NCBI RefSeq assembly: GCF_024753215.1
Contig: NZ_JANUGV010000005.1
Span: 1 to 64,000 of the forward strand
Source of the DNA: Massilia solisilvae
Lineage (GTDB): Bacteria > Pseudomonadota > Gammaproteobacteria > Burkholderiales > Burkholderiaceae_D
Length of the DNA stretch: 64,000 nucleotides
Direction of reading: 5' to 3'
Shown: piece after piece, positions 8,949-16,982 of the stretch
Layout: the number at the start of each line of letters is the position of its first letter
Position numbering within the stretch: the stretch's first letter is position 1
Position numbers and translations under genes: made by a program
The notes under the pieces: generated by a model
Told to the model about the DNA's origin: nothing
Database searches by the model: none
The model's input: the letters and a program-made list of their open reading frames with translations, nothing else

Positions 8949-9700
8949 ACAATCTGGTAACAAAAACGCCTGACGATGTGAAAGGCGTATTGCGCGGCCA
9001 CTGACTTCACGAAACGCATGAAGTCGGTGGCCGCGTTTTCATTGGCGTTGTCCGAAATGGCTCGGATGACGGCGCAAGGCACGCCAAGTTCATGGCATAC
9101 CTGGGCAACTGCCGCCCCCTCCATTTCCACCGCCACCAGACCGGGCAAATCGTCGTTCAGCTGTGCCAGGCGTGCTTTGTCGTTCATGAACTGGTCACCG
9201 CTCGCCACCAGGCCGTGGTGGACGCGCGGCTGTGTCAGGCTGAAGACATTGCGCTCGGCCTCGCTGATGGCGTCCTCCAGCCCATGATTCAGGAACCATT
9301 GTGCTGCAGACACCAGCTGTTGGCCGAGGTGATGGTCGCCCAGGAAGTGGGTTTGCCCCGTGAGCGGCACTTCAAAACGCGGAAACAGCGGACTCGCATC
9401 CATGTCGTGTTGGACCAGCGATTCCGCCACCACGATATCGCCAACACGGATGCTCTTGTCGCCAGCACCAGCCACGCCGGTAAAGACGATGTGGGTAACT
9501 CCGAATTTTTCCACAAGGGTTGTCGCTGTCATGGCGGCAGCAACCTTGCCTATACGCGATAAAACGCACACAGCGTCGATTTTCCAGAGTCGTCCGACAA
9601 AGTACTCGCGCTGCCCATGGACGAGCCTGGAGGGGCCTTCCATGGCTTCCACGAGACCCTGCTGTTCGTCAGCCAAGGCGCTGATGATGCCTAATCGCAT
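8918..9700 (-). CDS. mtnN: 5'-methylthioadenosine/S-adenosylhomocysteine nucleosidase
   Basis: This 260-residue enzyme cleaves the glycosidic bond of methylthioadenosine and S-adenosylhomocysteine, feeding methionine salvage and removing methylation by-products. Recognisable parts are the N-terminal LGIISALADEQQGLVEAM, VFTGVAGAGD, the purine-site VAVEMEGAAVAQVC with the catalytic Glu, and RAISDNANENA with the catalytic Asp. It is somewhat longer than the E. coli enzyme (232 residues). It reads out of the palindromic region at 9782-10295 and overlaps the ald 3' end by 31 bp. Confidence 0.92.
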   Translation of the reverse strand: MRLGIISALADEQQGLVEAMEGPSRLVHGQREYFVGRLWKIDAVCVLSRIGKVAAAMTATTLVEKFGVTHIVFTGVAGAGDKSIRVGDIVVAESLVQHDMDASPLFPRFEVPLTGQTHFLGDHHLGQQLVSAAQWFLNHGLEDAISEAERNVFSLTQPRVHHGLVASGDQFMNDKARLAQLNDDLPGLVAVEMEGAAVAQVCHELGVPCAVIRAISDNANENAATDFMRFVKSVAAQYAFHIVRRFCYQIVQPSIDSADT

Positions 9701-9781
9701 ATTTTTGATGTTTTCTTAGTGGTGGCGTTAGCAGGAAAACACGTACAGGACATGCCGGCATGCACGGTCGACCCCTGAACG

Positions 9782-10295
9782 AGTTTTCCATATATAAGTT
9801 AGAAGATGAGTATACGAAGTTGATAGTGATAGTAAACGGGTAGACTTCTGTGGATAAGTTTAATTTTCTCCACAGCGTCAATTATTTACGTGCGCCTGAA
9901 CTCGCTGGACAACGCTTGCGTCTGGTGCGAACGTAAACTGGACAAAAAAGTTCGTTGCCGGCGAACCCTTGTTTTTGCACATCTGATCCTGTGGATATTC
10001 AATGGGTTTTCCACAAACACCTGGCCTCAAACGCACTTACACCCCATTTTCAGCACTCGTCTGTGGAAAACACTCTGGATATCCACAACACGAGATGTGA
10101 AGAAACCAGCTTCTGTTGAGCAAGCAAATTTTTGTTCAGTTTACGTTCCTGTCTGCTCCAGCGTTTGTCCAGCGGCTTTTCTGTGCCGTAAACCACTGAT
10201 CCTGTGGAAAAAAACCATCTTATCCACAATTCGGGTCGCGTTTACTATCACTACTATCTTCGTATACTCACTCGTTAACTCATATATGGAAAACT
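9782..10295. repeat. 514-bp gap-free imperfect palindrome with mirrored DnaA-box-like motifs and outward promoters
   Basis: This noncoding gap between mtnN and the GMC gene is one inverted repeat with its dyad between 10038 and 10039. By hand count about two thirds of 240 aligned pairs match, without a single gap. Mirrored pairs at exact distance include TTATCCACA-type boxes (9849-9857/10220-10228), TGTGGATAT (9990-9998/10079-10087), TTTTCCACA (10007-10015/10062-10070), GAACGTAAACTG (9929/10137 area) and TATACGAA (9811-9818/10259-10266). TTTACT-16-TATACT promoters point outward at both ends (10241-10268 rightward, 9809-9836 leftward). The sequence is AT-rich for this chromosome. Function unknown; a DnaA-binding or origin-like element is one possibility. 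Confidence 0.85.
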
Positions 10296-10361
10296 TCAGG
10301 CCAGGTGTATGCTTGCCAGAATACAAACCCTGGAAGCGCACGACCTGAAAGGACGAGCAGC

Positions 10362-11978
10362 GTGGAATCGGCTGGTGAATACGACTACATCATCATTGGT
10401 GCCGGCACTGCTGGCTGTGTACTTGCAAACCGGCTCACGCGGAACAAGGACTTCCAGGTTCTCCTGATCGAAGCCGGTGGCCGTGATGACTACGTCTGGA
10501 TCCACATTCCCGTCGGTTACCTGTATTGCATCGGCAATCCACGCACCGACTGGCTGCTCAAGACCGAACCCGACCCTGGCCTGGCTGGTCGCGCCCTGAT
10601 TTACCCTCGAGGCAAAGTTCTCGGTGGCTGCTCATCCATCAATGGGATGATCTACATGCGTGGCCAGCGCAGCGATTACGATCGTTGGGCCGACATCACC
10701 GGCGATGCATCCTGGCGTTGGGATAACGTCCTGCCAATCTTCATGAAAAGCGAGGACCACCACGGCGGTGTGAATGCGATCCACGGAGCGGGTGGCGAAT
10801 GGCGCGTCGAGAGGCAACGCCTTTCGTGGGAAATCCTGGACGCATTTCGCGATGCAGCCGAACATGTCGGCATCATGAAGGTGGACGATTTCAACGGTGG
10901 CGATAACGCCGGCTCCGCCTATTTTGAGGTCAACCAGCGCCGTGGCATTCGCCTTAACACGGCCAAGGCTTTCCTGCGCCCTGCCTCCAGGCGAACGAAC
11001 CTGACGATCATGACCGGGTGCCACGTTGAAAAACTGCTGGTCGAAGAGGGCGCCAATGGCAAGGTCTGCCGTGGCGTCCAGTTCAGCGGCGGTGGCCGCA
11101 TGTTCACGGCAACGGCAAGGCGGGAAACACTACTGAGCGCGGGAGCGGTCAATTCACCCCAGATCCTGCAGTTGTCGGGAATTGGCCCGGCCGCCATGCT
11201 GCACCAGCATGGCATCGAGCCACTCGTCGATGCGCCAGGTGTTGGTGAAAACCTGCAGGACCACCTGCAGCTGCGCATGGTGTTCAAGGTGAAGGGTGTC
11301 AAAACGCTCAATACGACGGCAGCGAACTGGTTCGGCAAGATGCGCATCGGCCTGCAATATGCGTTGTTCCAGAGCGGACCCATGTCGATGGCCCCGTCGC
11401 AGCTCGGCGCGTTCGCCCGTTCGGACGACAGCCAGGCGACGGCCAACCTCGAATACCACGTACAACCGCTGTCGCTGGAAAAATTCGGCGATCCCTTGCA
11501 TTCGTTCCCGGCATTTACCGCAAGCGTCTGCAACCTGCGCCCCACATCGCGCGGACATGTCCGTATTGCGTCCAACAACAGCTTTGCGCCGCCAAAAATC
11601 ACACCGAACTACCTGAGCACGGCACAGGACAGGAAAGTGGCCGCGCAATCGCTCCAGCTGACACGCCGGATTGCCGCCGCTCCCGCACTGGCCAGATACC
11701 AGCCCGAAGAATTCAAGCCCGGCATCCATTACCGGACCGAAGAGGAACTGGCCGAGGCAGCTGGCCTGATCGGCACCACGATCTTTCATCCGGTTGGCAC
11801 CTGCAAGATGGGGAGGGCGGAAGACCCGATGGCGGTTGTCGACAGCGACCTGCGCGTAAAAGGTGTGGACAGGCTGCGCGTGGTCGACGCCTCGGTCATG
11901 CCTTTTATCACTTCCGGCAATACCAATTCGCCGACCATGATGATCGCGGAGAAGATCGCGGCGCAGATAATGGCCTGA
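10362..11978 (+). CDS. GMC-family FAD oxidoreductase (choline/alcohol dehydrogenase-like)
   Basis: This 538-residue flavoprotein of the glucose-methanol-choline family oxidises an alcohol group on an unknown substrate. The N-terminal dinucleotide fold reads YIIIGAGTAGCVLANRL, the GMC signature is PRGKVLGGCSSINGMIYMRG, the second signature is GAVNSPQILQLSGIGP, and the C terminus has the catalytic HPVGTCKMG with a later SGNTNSPTMMIAEK. The GTG at 10362, preceded by AAAGGA with 8-nt spacing, puts the FAD motif near the N terminus; an upstream in-frame start at 10305 lacks such a site. It is transcribed alone, out of the palindrome. No choline or betaine genes accompany it, so substrate assignment is open. 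Confidence 0.88.
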   Translation: MESAGEYDYIIIGAGTAGCVLANRLTRNKDFQVLLIEAGGRDDYVWIHIPVGYLYCIGNPRTDWLLKTEPDPGLAGRALIYPRGKVLGGCSSINGMIYMRGQRSDYDRWADITGDASWRWDNVLPIFMKSEDHHGGVNAIHGAGGEWRVERQRLSWEILDAFRDAAEHVGIMKVDDFNGGDNAGSAYFEVNQRRGIRLNTAKAFLRPASRRTNLTIMTGCHVEKLLVEEGANGKVCRGVQFSGGGRMFTATARRETLLSAGAVNSPQILQLSGIGPAAMLHQHGIEPLVDAPGVGENLQDHLQLRMVFKVKGVKTLNTTAANWFGKMRIGLQYALFQSGPMSMAPSQLGAFARSDDSQATANLEYHVQPLSLEKFGDPLHSFPAFTASVCNLRPTSRGHVRIASNNSFAPPKITPNYLSTAQDRKVAAQSLQLTRRIAAAPALARYQPEEFKPGIHYRTEEELAEAAGLIGTTIFHPVGTCKMGRAEDPMAVVDSDLRVKGVDRLRVVDASVMPFITSGNTNSPTMMIAEKIAAQIMA

Positions 11979-12120
11979 CAGCCCTGCGAAAATTCGCACA
12001 AACGGTCTGCGCCAAAGCCCCCGCCACGCTAACCGTGCTGTATTGTGAGCACCTGCCGATATGTGTATTATTTATTAAATATTGCAAAAAATAGTATAAA
12101 AAGTACGCAGAGGAGACGCG

Positions 12121-12891
12121 ATGGCCGACGTCATTCTAGAGACGCGGAACCTGACGAAATCGTTCAAGGGTTTCACCGCCGTCAATGACGTGAACCTGCA
12201 GGTGCAGCGCGGGCACATCCACGCCCTGATCGGCCCGAACGGCGCCGGCAAGACCACGTGCTTCAACCTGCTCACCAAATTCCTGGTCCCCAGCGCCGGG
12301 CACATCCTGTTCAATGGCCACGACATCACCCGGGCCAAACCGGCGCAAATTGCCCGCATGGGCATCATCCGGTCATTCCAGATTTCGGCGGTATTTCCGC
12401 ACCTGACGGTGCTGCAGAATGTGCGCGTGGGCCTGCAGCGCGAACTGGGCACGAGTTTCCATTTCTGGCGCAGCGAGCGCCTGCTCGACGAGCTCAACGA
12501 CAGGGCGCTGGCGCTGCTGGCCGAAGTGGACCTGGCCGGTTTTGCCGACACCCTGACCGCCGACCTGCCGTACGGCCGCAAGCGCGCGCTGGAAATCGCG
12601 ACCACGCTGGCCATGGAGCCGGAACTGATGCTGCTGGACGAGCCGACCCAGGGCATGGGTCACGAAGACGTGCACCGGGTGACGGAACTGATCAAGAAGG
12701 TTTCGGCAGGGCGTACCATCCTCATGGTCGAGCACAACATGGGCGTGGTGGCGGGCATTTGCGACCGCATTTCGGTGCTGCAGCGGGGGGCGCTGCTGGC
12801 CGAGGGCACCTATGCCGAAGTATCGAAGAACCAGCAGGTGATGGAGGCCTACATGGGCACCGCCGGCGGCGAACTGCAAGGAGCGCACTGA
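12121..12891 (+). CDS. livG: branched-chain amino acid/amide ABC transporter ATPase (LivG-type)
   Basis: This 256-residue ATPase is one of two nucleotide-binding subunits of a HAAT-family importer. It has the Walker A GPNGAGKT, the Q-loop region IIRSFQIS, the degenerate signature LPYGRKRALEIA, the Walker B LMLLDEP and the switch EHNM. It is the first gene of livG-F-K-H-M. GAGGAG sits upstream of the ATG at 12121, and an AT-rich stretch with TATAAA at 12095-12100 precedes it. Its stop overlaps the livF start by one base (TGATG), suggesting translational coupling. Confidence 0.93.
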   Translation: MADVILETRNLTKSFKGFTAVNDVNLQVQRGHIHALIGPNGAGKTTCFNLLTKFLVPSAGHILFNGHDITRAKPAQIARMGIIRSFQISAVFPHLTVLQNVRVGLQRELGTSFHFWRSERLLDELNDRALALLAEVDLAGFADTLTADLPYGRKRALEIATTLAMEPELMLLDEPTQGMGHEDVHRVTELIKKVSAGRTILMVEHNMGVVAGICDRISVLQRGALLAEGTYAEVSKNQQVMEAYMGTAGGELQGAH

Positions 12892-13598
12892 TGGCGGCCG
12901 CGCTCGAAATTTCGGATCTGCAAGCCTGGTATGGCGAATCGCATATCCTGCACGGCATCAATGTGTCGGTGAACGAGGGCGAGGTGGTCACCCTGCTCGG
13001 CCGTAACGGCGCCGGGCGCACCACCACGCTGCGCGCGATCATGGGCCTCACGGGCCGGCGCACCGGCTCGATCAGGATCCACGGCGTCGAGTCAATCGCC
13101 CTGCCGACTCACAAAATTGCCCATCTGGGCGTGGGTTATTGCCCGGAGGAGCGCGGCATCTTCTCGTCGCTGTCGACCGAAGAAAACCTGATGCTGCCGC
13201 CCATGCTGGCCGACCGCAGCGCCGCCATGCCGCTGGACGAGATCTACGCCATGTTCCCCAACCTGCTCGAGCGTCGCCACAGCCAGGGCACGCGGCTGTC
13301 GGGCGGCGAGCAGCAGATGCTGGCGGTGGCGCGCATCCTGCGCACCGGCGCGCGCCTGCTGCTGCTGGACGAGATTTCGGAAGGCCTGGCGCCGGTGATC
13401 GTGCAGGCGCTGGCGCGCATGATCACGACGCTCAAGGCCAAGGGCTACACGATCGTGATGGTGGAGCAGAACTTTCGCTTTGCCGCGCCGCTGGCGGACC
13501 GTTTTTATGTGATTGAACACGGGCAGGTGGTCGAGACGATCGCGGCGCCCGAACTGAACTCGAAAATGCCGGTGCTCAACGAGCTGCTCGGCGTGTAA
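12891..13598 (+). CDS. livF: branched-chain amino acid/amide ABC transporter ATPase (LivF-type), Walker A Lys-to-Arg
   Basis: This 235-residue protein is the second ATPase of the importer. The signature LSGGEQQMLAVARIL, the Walker B LLLLDEISEGLAP and the VEQNF switch region are intact. The Walker A reads GRNGAGRTT: the invariant Lys is Arg43 (codon CGC at 13017-13019). The LivG partner keeps its Lys, so the pair may hydrolyse ATP asymmetrically, or Arg may substitute. The start is fixed by the TGATG overlap with livG. Confidence 0.92.
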   Translation: MAAALEISDLQAWYGESHILHGINVSVNEGEVVTLLGRNGAGRTTTLRAIMGLTGRRTGSIRIHGVESIALPTHKIAHLGVGYCPEERGIFSSLSTEENLMLPPMLADRSAAMPLDEIYAMFPNLLERRHSQGTRLSGGEQQMLAVARILRTGARLLLLDEISEGLAPVIVQALARMITTLKAKGYTIVMVEQNFRFAAPLADRFYVIEHGQVVETIAAPELNSKMPVLNELLGV

Positions 13599-13640
13599 CA
13601 AGAAGCTGGCCCAACAACTCACTCTTAGAACGGAGACGTC

Positions 13641-14846
13641 ATGAAACGCAAAGCTCTCGCCCTCGCCGCCGCCGCGGCCTGCGCCGCCGGTTTGTCGCCG
13701 GCCCAGGCCCAGATGTCCAACGACACGATCAAGATTGGCTTTCTGACCGACCTGTCCGGCGTGTACGCCGACGTGGACGGCAACGGCGGCGCCGAGGCGA
13801 TCAAGATGGCGATTGCCGACATGGGCGGCGCCATCAACGGCAAGAAGATCGAGTTCATCGTGGCCGACCACCAGAACAAGGGCGACATCGCCGCCACCAA
13901 GGCACGCGAGTGGTTCGACCAGCAGGGCGTCGACCTGTTGATCGGCGGTACCAACTCGACCGCCAGCCTGGCCATGGCCAAGGTGGCGGCGGAAAAGAAG
14001 AAGGTGTTCATCGCCATCGGCTCGGGCACCGCGACGCTGACCAACGAGCAGTGCAGCCCGTACACGGTCCACTATGCGTATGACACGGTGGCGCTGGCGC
14101 GCGGCACCGGTTCGGCAATGGTGAAGCAGGGCGGCAAGTCGTGGTTCTTCCTGACGGCCGACTATGCGTTCGGGCAGTCGCTGGAAAAGGACACCGCCGA
14201 CGTGGTGAAGGCCAATGGCGGCACCGTGGTGGGCAGCGTCAAGCACCCGCTGGGGGCGTCGGACTTCTCGTCCTTCCTGCTGCAGGCGCAGTCGTCCAAG
14301 GCGCAGGTGCTGGGCCTGGCCAACGCGGGCGGCGATTTCATCAACGCGACCAAGGCGGCCAACGAATTCGGCATTACCAAGAAGATGAAGCTGGCGGGCC
14401 TGCTGGTGTTCATCAACGATATCCACACGCTCGGGCTGAACACCACCCAGGGCATGTACCTGACCGATGGCTGGTACTGGGACCAGACTGCCGAAAGCCG
14501 CACCTGGGCCAAGAAGTACTTCGCCAAGATGAAGAAGATGCCGTCGATGGTGCAGGCGGGCGACTACTCGGCCGCCATGAACTACCTGAACGCGGTGAAG
14601 GCCGTGGGCACGGATGACGCCGACAAGGTGATGGCGCACATGAAGAAGACCAGGATCAACGACATGTTCACCAAGAACGGCGTGATCCGTCCGGACGGGC
14701 GCATGGTGCACGACATGTACCTGATGCAGGTGAAGTCGCCGAAGGAGTCGAAAGGGCCGTGGGACTACTACAAGCTGGTCGCAACCATTCCGGGCGACCA
14801 GGCCTACACCACCAAGGCCGAGAGCAAGTGCACGGCGTGGAAGTGA
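13641..14846 (+). CDS. livK: ABC transporter periplasmic branched-chain amino acid/amide-binding protein
   Basis: This 401-residue periplasmic ligand-binding protein of the type I fold has a Sec signal peptide, MKRKALALAAAAACAAGLSP ending AQA, then IKIGFLTDLSGVYADVDGNGG, the typical start of the receptor domain. Its length exceeds that of E. coli LivK and matches HAAT-family amide/aromatic-acid binders, so the ligand may not be leucine. The gene lies between the ATPase and permease genes. A REPIN-like pair follows it before livH. Confidence 0.9.
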   Translation: MKRKALALAAAAACAAGLSPAQAQMSNDTIKIGFLTDLSGVYADVDGNGGAEAIKMAIADMGGAINGKKIEFIVADHQNKGDIAATKAREWFDQQGVDLLIGGTNSTASLAMAKVAAEKKKVFIAIGSGTATLTNEQCSPYTVHYAYDTVALARGTGSAMVKQGGKSWFFLTADYAFGQSLEKDTADVVKANGGTVVGSVKHPLGASDFSSFLLQAQSSKAQVLGLANAGGDFINATKAANEFGITKKMKLAGLLVFINDIHTLGLNTTQGMYLTDGWYWDQTAESRTWAKKYFAKMKKMPSMVQAGDYSAAMNYLNAVKAVGTDDADKVMAHMKKTRINDMFTKNGVIRPDGRMVHDMYLMQVKSPKESKGPWDYYKLVATIPGDQAYTTKAESKCTAWK

Positions 14847-14890
14847 TGTCCGCACCGAGCTAATCCTTGTTAGCACCTGTAGCCCAAAAA

Positions 14891-14972
14891 CCGTCGTCCC
14901 CGCGCAGGCGGGGACCCATAGGCCGCGTGATGTCACGCTCAGCATGGGTTCCCGCCGGCGCGGGAACGACGC
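14891..14972. repeat. REPIN-like doublet between livK and livH
   Basis: There are two facing hairpins: GTCCCCGC/GCGGGGAC at 14896-14915 (loop GCAG) and GTTCCCGC/GCGGGAAC at 14948-14967 (loop CGGC), with CCCAT and ATGGG on the inner sides. It sits inside the transporter operon and may stabilise or partly terminate the upstream message. Confidence 0.8.
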
Positions 14973-14989
14973 CTTAGCGGTAACTGTTT

Positions 14990-15874
14990 ATGGAAATCTT
15001 CGGCGTCCCCCTGCAGGCCATGATGAGCCAGCTGCTGCTCGGCCTGGTCAACGGTTCGTTCTACGCAATGCTGTCGCTGGGCCTGGCCGTGATCTTCGGC
15101 CTGCTCAACGTGATTAACTTTTCCCACGGCGCCCTGTACATGACCGGCGCCTTCCTGGCCTACATCGGCGTGACCTCGTTCGGCCTGAACTACTGGGAAA
15201 TGCTGGTGCTGGCCCCGCTCCTGGTCGGCGTGTTCGGCATCGTCATCGAAAAGACCATGCTGCGCTGGCTGTACAAGCTGGACCACCTGTACGGCCTGCT
15301 GCTCACCTTCGGCATCACGCTGCTGCTGGAAGGGCTGTTTCGCTCGTTCTTCGGCGTGTCCGGCCAGACGCTGGACGTGCCCGAGCAACTGGCCGGCGCC
15401 ACCGACCTGGGCTTCATGATCCTGCCGAATTACCGTGCCTGGGTGGTCGGCGCCTCGCTCGCCGTGTGCCTGGCAACCTGGTTCGTGATCGAAAAGACCC
15501 GGCTGGGCGCCTACCTGCGCGCCGGCACCGAGAACCCCAAGCTGGTCGAAGCCTTCGGCGTGAACGTGCCGCTGATGGTCACGCTTACCTACGGCTTTGG
15601 CGTCGCGCTGGCGGGCTTTGCCGGGGTGCTGGCGGCGCCCGTCATCAACGTCACGCCACTGATGGGCTCGAACCTGATCATCGTCGTGTTCGCGGTCGTC
15701 GTCATTGGCGGCATGGGCTCGATCCTCGGCTCGATCCTGACGGGCCTGGGCCTGGGCGTGATCGAGGGCCTGACGCGGGTGTATTACCCCGAAGGCTCGG
15801 AGGTGGTGGTGTTCGTCGTGATGGTCATCGTGCTGCTGCTGCGGCCCGCCGGATTGTTTGGCAAAGAGAAGTGA
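14990..15874 (+). CDS. livH: branched-chain amino acid/amide ABC transporter permease (LivH-type)
   Basis: This 294-residue inner-membrane permease has about eight hydrophobic segments. Family landmarks are the N-terminal GLVNGSFYAMLSLGLAVIFG, NVINFSHGALYMTGAF, and the cytoplasmic loop RAGTENPKLVEAFGVN that contacts the ATPase. C-terminal VVVIGGMGSILGSILTG is also typical. It pairs with LivM to form the translocation pore. livM follows 10 bp after its stop. Confidence 0.93.
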   Translation: MEIFGVPLQAMMSQLLLGLVNGSFYAMLSLGLAVIFGLLNVINFSHGALYMTGAFLAYIGVTSFGLNYWEMLVLAPLLVGVFGIVIEKTMLRWLYKLDHLYGLLLTFGITLLLEGLFRSFFGVSGQTLDVPEQLAGATDLGFMILPNYRAWVVGASLAVCLATWFVIEKTRLGAYLRAGTENPKLVEAFGVNVPLMVTLTYGFGVALAGFAGVLAAPVINVTPLMGSNLIIVVFAVVVIGGMGSILGSILTGLGLGVIEGLTRVYYPEGSEVVVFVVMVIVLLLRPAGLFGKEK

Positions 15875-15884
15875 GAGGGAAGGG

Positions 15885-16868
15885 ATGAACAAGAAGCTTG
15901 GTTACGCCATCGCACTGCTCATCGCCCTTGCCGCGCCCTTTGTCGGCTATCCGGTGTTCCTGATGAAGCTGCTGTGCTTTGCCCTGTTCGCCTGCGCCTT
16001 CAACCTGTTGATTGGCTATACCGGGCTGCTGTCGTTCGGGCATGCGGCCTTCCTTGGCACGGCAGGCTATGTGACCGGCCATGCGCTGGCCGTGCTGGGC
16101 CTGCCGTTCGAGGCCGGCATCGTGCTGGGGGTGCTGGCGGCGGCCCTGCTGGGGCTCGTGATGGGCCTGCTCGCGATCCGCCGGCAGGGCATCTACTTTG
16201 CGATGATCACGCTGGCGCTGGCGCAAATGGTCTACTTTGCGGCGCTGCGCCTGCCGTTCACGCATGGCGAGGACGGCCTGCAGGGCGTGCCGCGTGGCAA
16301 ATTCCTGGGGGTGGTCGACCTGTCGCACGACCTGGCGATGTACTACGTCGTGCTGGCCATTTTCGTGGCCGGTTTCGCGCTGATCGTGCGCATCGTGCAT
16401 TCGCCGTTCGGGCAGGTGCTGGGGGCGATCCGCGAGAACGAGCCGCGTGCCGTGTCGCTGGGCTACGATGTGGACAAGTACAAGCTGCTCGCCTTCGTGC
16501 TGTCGGCCGCGCTGGCCGGGCTGGCGGGCGCCACCAAAACCGTGGTGCTGGGCTTCGAGACGCTCACGGACGTGCACTGGACCCTGTCCGGCCTGGTCAT
16601 CCTGATGACGCTGGTGGGCGGCATGGGGACGCTGGCAGGCCCGATCCTGGGCGCCTTCCTCATTGTCGCGCTCGAGAACAAGCTGGGCGACTGGGGCACC
16701 CTGCTGGCCGGCCTGACCGGCATCGACTGGTTCTCCACGCTGGGCGAATCGGTCGGCATCGTCACCGGCCTGATCTTCGTGGCGTGCGTGCTGCTGCTCC
16801 GGCGCGGCATTGTTGGCGAGATCGGCGCTGCCTGGGCCGCCTCGTCGCGCCGGCGCCGGACCCCCTGA
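15885..16868 (+). CDS. livM: branched-chain amino acid/amide ABC transporter permease (LivM-type)
   Basis: This 327-residue permease has the LivM landmarks NLLIGYTGLLSFGHAAFLGT, the coupling loop GAIRENEPRAVSLGYDVDKYK and VGGMGTLAGPILGAF. The ATG at 15885 follows GAGAGGGAAGGG; an in-frame start at 15858 lies inside livH and is rejected. It is the last gene of the transporter operon and is followed by a strong GC hairpin. Confidence 0.93.
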   Translation: MNKKLGYAIALLIALAAPFVGYPVFLMKLLCFALFACAFNLLIGYTGLLSFGHAAFLGTAGYVTGHALAVLGLPFEAGIVLGVLAAALLGLVMGLLAIRRQGIYFAMITLALAQMVYFAALRLPFTHGEDGLQGVPRGKFLGVVDLSHDLAMYYVVLAIFVAGFALIVRIVHSPFGQVLGAIRENEPRAVSLGYDVDKYKLLAFVLSAALAGLAGATKTVVLGFETLTDVHWTLSGLVILMTLVGGMGTLAGPILGAFLIVALENKLGDWGTLLAGLTGIDWFSTLGESVGIVTGLIFVACVLLLRRGIVGEIGAAWAASSRRRRTP

Positions 16869-16873
16869 CAACT

Positions 16874-16898
16874 GGCCGGCGGCTTGGTTCCGCCGGCC
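16874..16898 (+). terminator. GC-rich hairpin after livM
   Basis: GGCCGGCGG at 16874-16882 pairs perfectly with CCGCCGGCC at 16890-16898 around a 7-nt loop. No clear T-tract follows, so it may be a weak or Rho-assisted terminator or an mRNA-end stabiliser. Confidence 0.5.
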
Positions 16899-16982
16899 GC
16901 GCCCTTCCTGCTGGGCGCGCGTCAATAATCGCTTCGTCGGACCACGCAATACTGGAGCTGTCCATTCGACACGGGGGCGCCT

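Noticed and set aside
9782..10295. Firm call of the chromosomal replication origin
   Set aside because: DnaA-box-like motifs and nearby parS are suggestive, but dnaA/dnaN are not in the window, only two boxes are perfect, and single boxes also occur inside genes such as the one at 18278-18286.
9890..10348. 152-codon open frame inside the palindrome
   Set aside because: Its residues are atypical and its right half resembles the reverse arm only because the palindrome has no gaps. The mirrored frame in the left arm is interrupted by a stop, so conservation is at DNA level.
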